From contig NZ_JAAAMG010000001.1 of NCBI RefSeq assembly GCF_010500815.1, forward strand, positions 310,001 to 374,000: a stretch of 64,000 bases of DNA. The letters are read 5' to 3'. The notes below the pieces were generated by a model. The model worked only from the letters and a program-made list of their open reading frames with translations. It did no database searches and was not told the origin of the DNA. This stretch comes from Jiella pacifica. Its GTDB lineage: Bacteria > Pseudomonadota > Alphaproteobacteria > Rhizobiales > Rhizobiaceae. Both the position numbers and the translations under genes were made by a program. Positions 9,668 to 19,540 of this stretch are shown piece after piece (the first letter of the stretch is position 1; each line of letters opens with the position of its first letter).

Positions 9668-11086
9668 ATGGGACGTTTCCGCTCATTGATGCGCATGACC
9701 GCCGTCCGGCTTTCGGCGGTCTACTTCCTGCTCTTCGCCATCTGCGCGGTCGTGCTCGTGGTCTATGTCACGGCGACGGCTTCGACCATCGTCGAGGAGC
9801 AGAGCCGGCAGGCGATCACGGACGAGCTCTCGGACCTCGAGCAGGTTTACCAGCAGAGCGGCATCATCGGCCTGGTGCGAACGATCGATCGGCGTTCGCG
9901 CCAGCCGGGCGCCTCGCTCTATCTCGTCACCGACCCTTCGGGGCGCATTCTCGCCGGCAACGTCGCCAGCCTGCAGGCCGGCGTCCTCGACGATCGCGGC
10001 CAGACGCCGGACGCCTTTTCCTACGAGCGCTATTCCGACGAGACCGGTGGTCGCTTCCATCTGGCGATCGCCGAAGTCGTGGCGCTGCGCAATGGCATGC
10101 GCGTCCTCGTCGGTCGCGATCAGAGCGAGCAGTTGCGCTTTCGTGGCGTCGTTCAGAGCGCACTGATCCTTGCTCTCGCCCTGATGGGCGTTGCCGCGCT
10201 GATCGCCTGGTTCTTCGTCGGGCGCAGCGCGCTGAAGCGGCTCGACGGTGTCACTGCGGCGAGCACCCGCATCCTCTCCGGCGATCTGTCCGAGCGGCTG
10301 CCGGTCACCGGGGCGGGCGACGAGTTCGACCGCCTGTCGGAGAATCTCAACACCCTTCTCGCCCGGATCTCGCTGTTGCAGGTCGGGCTGCAGGAGGTCT
10401 CCGACAACATCGCCCATGATCTGAGGACGCCCTTGACCCGGCTTCGCACCCGCGCGGAAGCAGCGCTGTCGGCGCCGCCCGACGCGCGCGAAGCGCGCGA
10501 GGTGCTCGACCAGATGATCGCCGAATGCGACCAGATGATCCGGACCTTCGACGCATTGCTGATGATCTCGCGGGTCGAAGCGGGCTCCGACCAGGTGATG
10601 AAGTCGGAAATCGATCTCGCGGCGATCGTCGCCGACGTCGTCGACCTCTACGAGCCGCTCGCCGAGGACGCCTCGGCCGATCTGGTGCTGGCGGTGCCGC
10701 CGGCGCTGAAGGCCTATGCCAGCCGCGAACTGATCGCGCAGGCATTGTCGAACCTCCTCGACAATGCCCTGAAATACGCCGCCGCCCCGGACCGGCAGAC
10801 GCGCATTTCCGTCACCCTGACCGAGGACGAAGCGAACTGGCGGCTTTGCGTCAGCGACGACGGGCCGGGCATTCCCGCCGACCTGCGCGAGCGGGTTCTC
10901 GAGCGGTTCTACCGGCTGGACAAGAGCCGCTCGATGCCGGGCTCCGGGCTCGGCCTGTCGCTGGTCCGGGCGATTGCGCGCATCCATGGCGGCCGGCTCC
11001 TCCTTGCGGATGCCGATCCCGGCCTTACCGTTTGTCTGGAAGTTCCGAAGGATGAACGGCAAGCGGGCGAGCGTGGTGATGGGTGA
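9668..11086 (+). CDS. Sensor histidine kinase, partner of the upstream regulator
   Basis: 472-residue inner-membrane kinase. Transmembrane helices at about residues 13-34 and 162-184 bound a periplasmic sensor region of about 125 residues. A HAMP domain follows (about 185-238), then the phospho-acceptor His250 in DNIAHDLRTPLTRL. ATPase boxes are NLLDNALKYA (N), DDGPGIPADL (G1) and GSGLGLSLV (G2). It is a canonical HisKA/HATPase kinase of the CzcS/QseC group. The last 8 bases overlap the glnE start, so kinase and glnE may be co-transcribed, although a functional link to nitrogen control is not implied. Confidence 0.9.
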   Translation: MGRFRSLMRMTAVRLSAVYFLLFAICAVVLVVYVTATASTIVEEQSRQAITDELSDLEQVYQQSGIIGLVRTIDRRSRQPGASLYLVTDPSGRILAGNVASLQAGVLDDRGQTPDAFSYERYSDETGGRFHLAIAEVVALRNGMRVLVGRDQSEQLRFRGVVQSALILALALMGVAALIAWFFVGRSALKRLDGVTAASTRILSGDLSERLPVTGAGDEFDRLSENLNTLLARISLLQVGLQEVSDNIAHDLRTPLTRLRTRAEAALSAPPDAREAREVLDQMIAECDQMIRTFDALLMISRVEAGSDQVMKSEIDLAAIVADVVDLYEPLAEDASADLVLAVPPALKAYASRELIAQALSNLLDNALKYAAAPDRQTRISVTLTEDEANWRLCVSDDGPGIPADLRERVLERFYRLDKSRSMPGSGLGLSLVRAIARIHGGRLLLADADPGLTVCLEVPKDERQAGERGDG

Positions 11087-14039
11087 GATTGCGAACGGCG
11101 ACGGTGGATTTCTGATCGGCGGGGCGAACCGGCCAAGTCCGCTCGACGGGGACACGGCCCAGCGCTGGCGCGCCGATCTCCAAAAACTCGCAGCCGAGCG
11201 CGGCCTGGAAAATCTCGACCGGCTGCTGTCGGGCGATCATCTGGATGCGGAGCGGCTCGTCGCCGTGATCGATCTCTCTCCTCATCTCAACGCCATCGTC
11301 TTCAAGGACCCCGAGTGGCTGGAGGAGCTGACGAAGGGCTCCTCCGCCGATCTGACGCGCGAGACGATCGAAACGGTGGCCGGCCTGCCGGGCCCCGACG
11401 AGACCGAGCAGACGCTGATGGCGGCGCTTCGCCGGGCGCGGCGGCGCGTCGCGCTGTTTCTCGGCCTCGCCGACGTTTTCGGCGCGGCGACGCCCGACGC
11501 GACCACCCGCGCGCTTTCCGACTTCGCGGCCACCGCGGTCGGGGCGGCCCTCCGGTTCTGTCTGCGCGACCTCCATGCGAGGGGGAAGATCGTCTTGCCC
11601 CATGCCGAGGATCCGGAGAAGGGTTGCGGCGTCTTCGTTCTTGGCATGGGCAAGCTCGGCGCCCATGAACTGAACTATTCCTCGGACATCGACGTCATCG
11701 TTCTCTACGACGAGAGGCAGGGGCTCACCGAGGATCCGCTCGACGCGCCGGAAACGCTGTCGCGGATGGTGCGGCGGCTGACGCGCATCCTCGCCGAGCG
11801 AACGGGCGAGGGCTATGTCGCGCGGGTCGACTTGCGGCTTCGGCCCGATCCCGGTGCAACCCCGGTCGCGGTCTCCACCGCGATGGCGCTCACTTATTAC
11901 GAGGGGTCGGGGCGCGACTGGGAGCGCGCGGCGATGATCAAGGCGCGGCCGATCGCCGGCGACGTCGACGCTGGCGAGCGCTTCCTGAAGGAAATCACCC
12001 CTTTCGTCTGGCGCAAATATCTCGATTTTGCCGCCGTCGCCGCCATCGAGGACATGAAGCAGCGGATCGACCGCCACCGCGGCTTCGATACGGTCGGCCT
12101 GAAGGGCCACAACGTCAAGCTCGGCCGCGGCGGCATTCGCGAAGTCGAGTTCTTCGCCCAGGCCCAGCAGCTGATCGCCGGGGGCAGGGCGCCGAAGCTC
12201 AGGCGGCGGCGCACCGACGAGGCGCTGGCCGAGCTGGCGAGCGGCGGCTGGATCGACGCGGCGACCGCGAGCGAACTCACCGAAGACTACTGGCTGCTGC
12301 GCCGCGTCGAGCACGCCATCCAGATGCTGGCGGACGAGCAGAGCCACACTCTGCCGGAGGACGCGACCAAGCTGCGCGCCGTTGCCCGGCTGGCCGGCTT
12401 CGAGGGTGAGGAGGCGCTCGGGGAAGCTCTGCTGCCTTGCCTGAAGCGGGTCGATCGCCGCTTTGGCCGGCTGTTCACCGAGACGCGGGGGGCGCCCTCC
12501 GCCCGGCCGGACGACGAGGGCCTGCGTCGGCTTTCGCGCTCGGACGATGATGGCGAGGCGATCGCCGCGCTCAAGGTCCTCGGTTACGGCCGGCCGGAGG
12601 ACATCGCCCGGGTGGTCCACGGCTGGTCGCTCGGCCGCTACAAGGCGACGCTGACCTCCACGGCCCGCGCGCGGCTCACCGAAGTCCTGCCGACGCTGAT
12701 CGCCGCCTTCGCCAAGGCGCCGGATCCGGACAACGCCCTGATGGCCTTCGACCGGTTCCTGGCGGGCCTGCCGTCGGGCATCCAGTTCTTCTCCCTGATC
12801 GCCTCGAACCCGAAGATCCTCGAGCTGCTGGCCGCCGTCATCACCTCGGCGCCGGCCCTGCGCGAGACCATCGCCGCAAGGCCCCATGTCTTCGACGCCC
12901 TGCTCGACCCCGCCTTTCTCGGCGAGGTCCCGACCCGCGACCTTTTGCGCGAGCGGCTTTCCGCCTTTCTCGGCATTGCCCGCGACTACGAGGACGTGCT
13001 CGGCCGTTTGCGGATCTTCGCATCCGAGCAGAGATTTCTCGTCGGCGCTCGCATGCTGAGCGGCATCGTCGAGGCGGACGAGGCCGGGCCGGCATTCTCG
13101 AACATCGCTGACGTCGTTCTCGAAGCGACGCTTCCGGCGGTCGAGGCAGAGTTCGCCCTGACCCACGGACGGATCCCCGGCGCGCGGACCGCGCTTCTCG
13201 GCATGGGCCGACTCGGCAGCCGGGAGCTGACGGCGAGTTCCGACGTCGACCTCATCCTCTTCTACGATCACGACGAAGGGGCCGAGAGTTCGGACGGCAA
13301 AAGGCCGCTCGCCCCGAGCGCCTATTTCGCCCGGCTGACCCAACGCCTGATCGCGGCGATGACGGCGCCGATGCGCGAGGGCATCCTCTACGACGTCGAT
13401 TTCCGCCTACGTCCTTCCGGCAACAAGGGGCCGCTCGCCACCGAGCTCGGCGCCTTCCGGCGCTATCAGGAAGGCGAAGCCTGGACCTGGGAGCGGATGG
13501 CGTTGACGCGGGCCCGCATCGTCGCCGGCGATCCGGACTTTGCAGGCGAGGTCGCCGAGACGATACGGGTCATTCTGGCAGAACCGCGGGAGGTCGAGCA
13601 GACGACGAAGGACGTTGCGGCGATGCGCCAGCGCATCGAGGCCGGCAAGCCGCCGCGTGGTCCGCTCGATCTCAAGCTCCTGCCGGGTGGGCTGATCGAT
13701 CTGGAGTTCCTGGCACAATGGGCTCTTCTGACGCAGAACGCCGATCTTGGCCTTTGCGGCGCGCCCAGTGAGGCCGTGCTCGCGGCCGCGGACTTCGGCC
13801 CGGCCGCTGACGGCAAGGCGCTGGCGAGGGCGATGAACCGCTTCACCCGGATCGTCCAGCTCCTGCGTCTCGGGCCGGCGGACGTGCGCACCATCGCGGC
13901 GGTGCCGGTCGGTCTTTCCCGGGCGATCGCCCGGGCGGTCGATCTCGATGATCCTGAAAAAGTGGAGGCTTGGCTTGCGGCCGAAACCGAGCGCGTTCGC
14001 GCCGCCTTTACGAACGTCCTCGGCGCGCCACCCGCCTGA
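11079..14039 (+). CDS. glnE: Bifunctional glutamine synthetase adenylyltransferase/adenylyl-removing enzyme GlnE
   Basis: 986-residue cytoplasmic enzyme that adenylylates (inactivates) and deadenylylates glutamine synthetase in response to PII signals and glutamine. Two nucleotidyltransferase domains are visible. The N-terminal adenylyl-removing half has GMGKLGAHELNYSSDIDVIV near residues 189-208, and the C-terminal adenylyl-transfer half has GMGRLGSRELTASSDVDLIL near residues 707-726. Each carries the Asp-x-Asp metal site. PII/GlnB-type regulation occurs through the linker in homologues. The ATG at 11079 gives the usual alphaproteobacterial length; an ATG at 11052 (nine codons more) preceded by AAGG is also possible. 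Both overlap the kinase gene. Confidence 0.96.
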   Translation: MGEIANGDGGFLIGGANRPSPLDGDTAQRWRADLQKLAAERGLENLDRLLSGDHLDAERLVAVIDLSPHLNAIVFKDPEWLEELTKGSSADLTRETIETVAGLPGPDETEQTLMAALRRARRRVALFLGLADVFGAATPDATTRALSDFAATAVGAALRFCLRDLHARGKIVLPHAEDPEKGCGVFVLGMGKLGAHELNYSSDIDVIVLYDERQGLTEDPLDAPETLSRMVRRLTRILAERTGEGYVARVDLRLRPDPGATPVAVSTAMALTYYEGSGRDWERAAMIKARPIAGDVDAGERFLKEITPFVWRKYLDFAAVAAIEDMKQRIDRHRGFDTVGLKGHNVKLGRGGIREVEFFAQAQQLIAGGRAPKLRRRRTDEALAELASGGWIDAATASELTEDYWLLRRVEHAIQMLADEQSHTLPEDATKLRAVARLAGFEGEEALGEALLPCLKRVDRRFGRLFTETRGAPSARPDDEGLRRLSRSDDDGEAIAALKVLGYGRPEDIARVVHGWSLGRYKATLTSTARARLTEVLPTLIAAFAKAPDPDNALMAFDRFLAGLPSGIQFFSLIASNPKILELLAAVITSAPALRETIAARPHVFDALLDPAFLGEVPTRDLLRERLSAFLGIARDYEDVLGRLRIFASEQRFLVGARMLSGIVEADEAGPAFSNIADVVLEATLPAVEAEFALTHGRIPGARTALLGMGRLGSRELTASSDVDLILFYDHDEGAESSDGKRPLAPSAYFARLTQRLIAAMTAPMREGILYDVDFRLRPSGNKGPLATELGAFRRYQEGEAWTWERMALTRARIVAGDPDFAGEVAETIRVILAEPREVEQTTKDVAAMRQRIEAGKPPRGPLDLKLLPGGLIDLEFLAQWALLTQNADLGLCGAPSEAVLAAADFGPAADGKALARAMNRFTRIVQLLRLGPADVRTIAAVPVGLSRAIARAVDLDDPEKVEAWLAAETERVRAAFTNVLGAPPA

Positions 14040-14045
14040 TCGGTC

Positions 14046-16460
14046 TCAAGCTGCGGCGCGGGCGGCCGGAGCTTTCCCGGCCCGGCGCGACGCCATCGCG
14101 GCGTTCGTTGCGGGCGCGGCGAGCGAAGTCGTGCCGGCGCGGGCCGCCGGCTCGGTCATCACCGGCAGCCTGAGGCTGACGATGGTGCCGTCGCCGACGC
14201 GCGAACCGATGCGGAAACGTCCGCCATGCAGGTTTACCAGGGCTTTGGCGATGGCGATCCCGAGACCGGTGCCGTGGCATTTCGAGCGCACCAGCTCGTT
14301 GCCGATCTGGGAGAAGGGCAGGCCGAGCTTGGCCAGGGCCGGTTGCGGAATGCCGGGTCCGTCGTCGGCGATGGTCAGCATGGCGGCCCGTCCGATCTGC
14401 CGCAGCCGCAGCCGCACCGTGCCGCCATCGGGGGTGAATTTCACGGCGTTCGACAGAAGGCTCAGCACGACCTGCGAAGTCGCACGCGGATCGGAGACCA
14501 TCGTCAGTGCCTCCGGCACCTCGATGGAAAGCGCAATGTTCTTCTTCTTGGCGAGCGGTTCGATCATCGCTGCGCTCTCGAGGACGAGGTCGCTGAACTC
14601 GACCTCCTCGCTGAACAGTTCGAGCCGGCCGGATTCGATCGTCGCCATCTTCAGGACGTCGTCGATCATCGTCAGAAGATGGGTGCCGCTCGTGTGGATG
14701 TCGTCGACATATTCGCCATACTTGTCGCCGATCGCGCCGAAGGTGCGCTGGCGCATGATGTCGGAAAAGCCGAGAATGGCGTTGAGCGGGGTCCTCAGCT
14801 CGTGAGACATGTTGGCGAGGAACGCCGTCTTGGCCCGCGAGGCGCTTTCCGCCCGTTCCTTTTCGACGATGTAGCGCAGATTGAGTTCGCTCAGCTGGTC
14901 GGCCTTGCGCTCGGCGTCGGTGGTGGCCGCCTCCAGCTTGGCGATGGTCGCGAGCAGCTTCTGCTTGGAGTCCTTCGTCAGCGTCTTGTGATGCTTGATC
15001 TGGGTGATGTCGGTGCCGACCCAGACGGTGCCGCCATCGGCCGTCAGCCGGGTCGAGATGAGCAGCCAGCGCCCGTCCGGCATCTGCGCCTCGACGGCGC
15101 TCTCTCCCGCCATCAGCTCGTCGCCGTCGAGGGTGATCTGGCGGATCGGCCGCCGGGCCTTGCGCAGAACCTTGTCGACCGGTGTACCGGCGGCGACGTC
15201 CGCCTCGTCGAGGCCGAAGGTCTTGCGGTAGATCGAATTGCACACCACGACCTTCTGTTCGTGATCGCACAACAGGAAGGTCTCGGAGATGTTCTCGATC
15301 GTGTTCATCAGCCGGTGATTGGCCTCGTCGGTGCGACGCACGAGTTCCTTCTGCTCGCTGACGTCGGCGGCGATGCCGATCAGGTGAACCTCGCCGTCCG
15401 CCCCTTGCGTCACGTTCGCCCGGCCGCGGATCCAGATGTATTCGCCGTCGGCTCGCCGCATCCTGAAGACCTGATCGAGATGCTCGATCTTGCCGGCCGC
15501 GACACGCCGCGCGACGTGGAACAGGCCGCCGTCGTCGGGATGCAGCAGCGGGGCGACGTCGGCAAAGGCCATGACGCCGTCCGTCGGCTTCATGCCGAGG
15601 ATCTCGTACATCGAGCGCGACCAGTACATCTGGCCCCGGCCGATGTCCCAGTCCCACAATCCGCACATGCCACGCGACAGGGCGATGTCGACGCGTTGAT
15701 GGGCCTCATTAAAAAGGCCGCTGTAATCCTCCGCCCGGCGCGACTGGCGGAAATAAGCCTTCAGCACGAGAAGCAGGATGGCGCCGGTCAAGACGAAAAG
15801 CGAAACGCCGATCGCCGTCTTCTGGCGCCAGTCCGCCAGATAGTCCGCCTCTGGCCAGAACAGGCTGATCTTGCCGCCGTCGACCGGCAGATCGGCGGTG
15901 GCGGCGATCGCGTTGCCGCCCCTGAAGCTGACATCGACGATCTTGTCGGCCGCATCGACGCCGAGAAGTTCGCGCGGGTCGGAGACGAAGCCATAGATGC
16001 TCTTGCCGATCAGATCCGCCTGAACGGGGTGTGACGCGACGACGAGGCCGTCCCGGTCCGTGACGAAGAGCAAGGCGCCGGCGGGAAGGATGTCGCTGGC
16101 GACCAACTGCTCCGCGAACGGCTCGCGGTCGAAATCCACCCCGCTGGATTCCATCAGCTTCAGGCTGGTGGTCAGCAGCGCCGTGACGGTCGCCAGGTCC
16201 TTATGGGCATCTTCGACGTAGGATGAGCGGTCGCCGAGCGTCAGCGTCAATCGCGAGGCGGCGAGCGTCACCAGAAACAGCAGGACGAGGGCGGGGATGA
16301 CCCGTCGGGACAAGAAGAGGTCGCCGGTGCTAGACGCGTCCTCGTCCGGGCCGTCCTCGAACTGCCACGGCGATCCCGTAGCCTTTCGATATCGGCCCAG
16401 TAACCCCAGGCATTCGAGCACACCTTCCCCGTTCGGTGCGCTGGACGCGTCCGCTCGCAT
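14046..16460 (-). CDS. PAS-domain sensor histidine kinase
   Basis: 804-residue membrane sensor kinase, convergent with glnE (6 bases between stop codons). Helices at about residues 50-72 and 212-236 enclose a periplasmic domain of about 140 residues. Two cytoplasmic PAS domains follow (about 255-375, whose PAC part reads EYIWIRGRANVTQGADGEV, and 380-490), then a coiled region. The H-box LANMSHELRTPLNAILGF lies near residue 550, and the ATPase domain has LLSNAVKF, DDGPGIPQPA and GTGLGIAIAKA. The ATG at 16460 follows GAGGGG at 6 bases; a TTG one codon earlier is in frame. No receiver domain or adjacent regulator is present, so it is an orphan kinase. The architecture resembles the PleC/DivJ/PdhS-type cell-cycle or development kinases of alphaproteobacteria, but I cannot assign it to one of them. 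Confidence 0.88.
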   Translation of the reverse strand: MRADASSAPNGEGVLECLGLLGRYRKATGSPWQFEDGPDEDASSTGDLFLSRRVIPALVLLFLVTLAASRLTLTLGDRSSYVEDAHKDLATVTALLTTSLKLMESSGVDFDREPFAEQLVASDILPAGALLFVTDRDGLVVASHPVQADLIGKSIYGFVSDPRELLGVDAADKIVDVSFRGGNAIAATADLPVDGGKISLFWPEADYLADWRQKTAIGVSLFVLTGAILLLVLKAYFRQSRRAEDYSGLFNEAHQRVDIALSRGMCGLWDWDIGRGQMYWSRSMYEILGMKPTDGVMAFADVAPLLHPDDGGLFHVARRVAAGKIEHLDQVFRMRRADGEYIWIRGRANVTQGADGEVHLIGIAADVSEQKELVRRTDEANHRLMNTIENISETFLLCDHEQKVVVCNSIYRKTFGLDEADVAAGTPVDKVLRKARRPIRQITLDGDELMAGESAVEAQMPDGRWLLISTRLTADGGTVWVGTDITQIKHHKTLTKDSKQKLLATIAKLEAATTDAERKADQLSELNLRYIVEKERAESASRAKTAFLANMSHELRTPLNAILGFSDIMRQRTFGAIGDKYGEYVDDIHTSGTHLLTMIDDVLKMATIESGRLELFSEEVEFSDLVLESAAMIEPLAKKKNIALSIEVPEALTMVSDPRATSQVVLSLLSNAVKFTPDGGTVRLRLRQIGRAAMLTIADDGPGIPQPALAKLGLPFSQIGNELVRSKCHGTGLGIAIAKALVNLHGGRFRIGSRVGDGTIVSLRLPVMTEPAARAGTTSLAAPATNAAMASRRAGKAPAARAAA

Positions 16461-16590
16461 CAAAGACCCCTCGTTGCCGCATCAACAATTCGGTATCCGC
16501 ATTACCGAATCGTGTTGAATTGATCAGACACGAATCGCCTTGTCCATAGCTGGCGGACTCGGATGGGTAAAATTTTCAATAAGCCAGGCG

Positions 16591-19245
16591 TTATTTCCGA
16601 GAACGATCCACAATATCCTGAAGATCTTTGGAAAGTCCTTTTATTTCAGAGAGTTGACGCAAGGTTTCCTCAAGCTTGGCGCGCCTGCCCGGTTCGAAAC
16701 TGCGCCATGCGCGGAACGTCGTGGCGATGCGGGCGGCGATCTGCGGATTGATCCTGTCGAGGGCGGCGAGCTTCTCGGCGACCCACCGATAGCCGGCCCC
16801 GTCGGGGCGGTGGAAGGCCACCTGGTTGCCGGCCGCGAAGCTGCCGAAGACGGTTCGAACCCGGTTCGGATTGCGCATGGTGAAGCGGGGATGGTTGGCC
16901 AGGCGCTCGACCGTTTCGACGGCCTCGTATGTCGGTGCGGTGGCCTGCAGGGCGAACCATTTGTCGAGAACGAGATCGTCGTTCTCGTAGCGCCGATAGA
17001 AGTCGTCGAGCGCGCTTTCGCAGGCCGCCTCGCCGGCAAAGCGGTGGGCGAGGATCGCCAGGGCGCCGAGCCGGTCGGTCATGTTGCTCGCCGCGCGGTA
17101 TTGGGCGACGGCGGCTGCGGGATCGCCGGTCGCGGCGCAGCGGTAGGCGAGGGCGGTGTTGGCCAGGGCCCGGCGCCCGGCGCTCTCGGCATCCGGCGAG
17201 AAGGGTTCGGCGGAGGGTCGGCCAGTGCTGAGGCGCTCGAACAGGGCGAGGCCTTTTGCGCCGATCGCGACCCGGGCGGCGTCGACCACCTCATGCACCC
17301 TGTCGGGATCGACGTTCTCGCGCAATTGCCGGGCGACGTCGCTCTCGCCCGGCAGTGTGAGCGCCTGCGCCCGGAAGGCCGGCGCGAGCTCGTCGTCGTC
17401 CGCCGAGGCGAGGAGAGCGTCGACGATCGCGCTCTTCAGTGCCGGCTCCTCGTCGCCGAGGGGGCGCCTTGCCGCCGAGGTCAACGCCTCGGCGATCAGA
17501 TCGTCGAGGGCCCGCCAGCGATTGAAGAGGTTGGGGTCGAGCCGGCCGAGGGCGAGCCGTTCGGCCTCGCTCTGCTGGTGTTCGAGCATCACCGGGGCGG
17601 AGAAATCCCTCAGCACCGAGAGATAGGGTCGATCGGAGAGGCCCGTGAAGGTGATCGTCGCCTCCTCGCCGGTGAGGACGATCACGTCGTCCTTCAGGCG
17701 GGCCTCGCCGGAAACGTCGCCCTCGGCCCGCCTGTCCTCGCCATTGCCGCCGACGAGCCCGAAGCGCACCGGCAAAACCATCGGCTCCGTACCGGTTCCG
17801 GCCGCGCCCTGCGTCAGGCTCTGGCGAAGCGTCACGGTGTGCCGCCTTTCCTTCGGGTCCCAGCTTTCCGACACGGTGAGGGTCGGCGTGCCGGCCTGGG
17901 CGTACCACAGCGCGAATTGCGAGAGATCAAGTCCGCCGGCTTCCTCGAAACAGGCGAGGAAATCCTCGATCGTCGCCGCATCGCCGTCGTGGCGCTCGAA
18001 ATAAAGGTCCATCCCCTTGCGGAAGTCCGCTTCGCCCAGCAGCGTCGCGATCATCCGCACGACTTCGGCGCCCTTGTCATAGACCGTCGCCGTGTAGAAG
18101 TTGTTGATCTCGCGATACTCTCCCGGCCGCACCGGATGCTGCAGCGGCCCCTGGTCCTCGGGGAACTGATGCGCCTTCAGCCGCCGCACGGAGGCGATCC
18201 GCTGCACCGTCGGCTCGCGCTCGTCGGCGGAGAACTCCTGGTCGCGATAGACCGTCAGCCCTTCCTTCAGACAGAGCTGGAACCAGTCGCGGCAGGTGAT
18301 CCGGTTGCCCGTCCAGTTGTGGAAATATTCGTGGGCGATCACCGTCTCGACGCCGGCATAGTCCGTGTCGGTGGCGATGTCCTGGTCGAGCAGGACGTAT
18401 TTGTGATTGAAGACGTTGAGGCCCTTGTTCTCCATCGCCCCCATGTTGAAGTCGGCGATGGCGACGACGTTGAAGACGTCGAGGTCGTATTCCCGGCCGA
18501 AGCGCCGCTCGTCCCAGACCATCGAGCGCTTCAGCGCGTCCATGGCGTAGGACGCCTGGGGGGCGCGGCCTTTTTCCGTGTAGACCCCAAGGGCCACGGT
18601 CCTCCCGCTCATCGTCACGAAGCTGTCGTGCAGCGCGTCGAGATCGCCGGCGACGACGGCGAAAAGGTAGGATGGCTTCTTGAACGGGTCGTCCCAGACG
18701 GCATAGTGCCGGCCGTCGGCAAGTTCGCCTGCTTCGACGGGATTGCCGTTAGACAGGAGCACCGGCGCGACCGCCTTCTCAGCCTCGATCCGCACCTTGT
18801 AGGGCGCCAGCACGTCCGGCCGGTCGGGGAAATAGGTGATGCGGCGGAAGCCCTCGGCCTCGCACTGGGTGCACCAGATGCCGTTGGAGCGAAAGAGCCC
18901 CATCAGCTTGGTGTTTTCCTCCGGGGCGATGCGGGTCTCCAGCCGGACTTCGAACCCGCCGCTTTCGGGAAGCTCCGACACGACCAGCGCGTCGGGCGTC
19001 GCTTCGTAGCGCGAAGGGGGGAGTATCTCGCCGTCGACCGCGATGCTCTCCAGAATCAATTCGTCGCCGTCGAGACAAAGCGGCGCGTCGGCCGCCGCGC
19101 CCTCGCGGCGTTCGAACGCCAGGATCGTCACGACGTCCGCATGGCCTTCGAACAGTCGCAGCGTCATGTCGACGCCGCGAAGGACGAAGTCGGTCGGCCG
19201 GTAGTCGGTTAGCTTCACGATCTGGCCGTCTTCGGTGCGCTGCAT
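16591..19245 (-). CDS. pepN: Aminopeptidase N (M1 family)
   Basis: 884-residue zinc aminopeptidase that removes N-terminal residues from peptides in the cytoplasm. The exopeptidase motif GAMEN (in NMGAMENKGLN) and the zinc site His305-Glu306-x-x-His309 with Glu328 (HEYFHNWTGNR, then CLKEGLTVYRDQEF) are intact and spaced as in E. coli PepN. The ATG at 19245 is preceded by AAAGGACAGGA; the frame extends 15 codons further upstream without a better site. It is transcribed alone, divergent from the molybdopterin subunit gene. The 130 bases between its stop and the downstream kinase gene hold that kinase's promoter region but no recognisable terminator. Confidence 0.96.
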   Translation of the reverse strand: MQRTEDGQIVKLTDYRPTDFVLRGVDMTLRLFEGHADVVTILAFERREGAAADAPLCLDGDELILESIAVDGEILPPSRYEATPDALVVSELPESGGFEVRLETRIAPEENTKLMGLFRSNGIWCTQCEAEGFRRITYFPDRPDVLAPYKVRIEAEKAVAPVLLSNGNPVEAGELADGRHYAVWDDPFKKPSYLFAVVAGDLDALHDSFVTMSGRTVALGVYTEKGRAPQASYAMDALKRSMVWDERRFGREYDLDVFNVVAIADFNMGAMENKGLNVFNHKYVLLDQDIATDTDYAGVETVIAHEYFHNWTGNRITCRDWFQLCLKEGLTVYRDQEFSADEREPTVQRIASVRRLKAHQFPEDQGPLQHPVRPGEYREINNFYTATVYDKGAEVVRMIATLLGEADFRKGMDLYFERHDGDAATIEDFLACFEEAGGLDLSQFALWYAQAGTPTLTVSESWDPKERRHTVTLRQSLTQGAAGTGTEPMVLPVRFGLVGGNGEDRRAEGDVSGEARLKDDVIVLTGEEATITFTGLSDRPYLSVLRDFSAPVMLEHQQSEAERLALGRLDPNLFNRWRALDDLIAEALTSAARRPLGDEEPALKSAIVDALLASADDDELAPAFRAQALTLPGESDVARQLRENVDPDRVHEVVDAARVAIGAKGLALFERLSTGRPSAEPFSPDAESAGRRALANTALAYRCAATGDPAAAVAQYRAASNMTDRLGALAILAHRFAGEAACESALDDFYRRYENDDLVLDKWFALQATAPTYEAVETVERLANHPRFTMRNPNRVRTVFGSFAAGNQVAFHRPDGAGYRWVAEKLAALDRINPQIAARIATTFRAWRSFEPGRRAKLEETLRQLSEIKGLSKDLQDIVDRSRK

Positions 19246-19540
19246 CAGTCCTGTCCTTTCGTCCCGCTGGCACGGTTTTCCCATCCGCAATGAGCCTCGC
19301 CGCTGCGAAGCGCAAGTCGTCGCCGACGCCTTCGGTTGCCGCCGGGAAGCGAAGATGCGTGGCGAGGTTCTTCGGCCTTGGCGCGTTGCCGCCCTCGACG
19401 GGAGTTGCCTCGTGCAATAATTGTCGCCTCTGGCCGTCGAGCGAAGTCATTCCGGGAATGCATCGCCCCGGCGCCGAACTGCACTGCGGCGATCGCCGGT
19501 GCGGATCGAAAAGATCGTTCGTCTCCCGGGGGAATCCGCC
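19246..19540. other. Divergent intergenic region pepN / molybdopterin-subunit gene
   Basis: 295 bases carrying the promoters of both flanking genes by position. No convincing -35/-10 pair, palindrome or small gene was found by eye. Confidence 0.5.

Noticed and set aside
16563-16751. 62-codon plus-strand frame next to pepN
   Set aside because: It overlaps the end of pepN in antisense and its sequence has no features of a real small protein.
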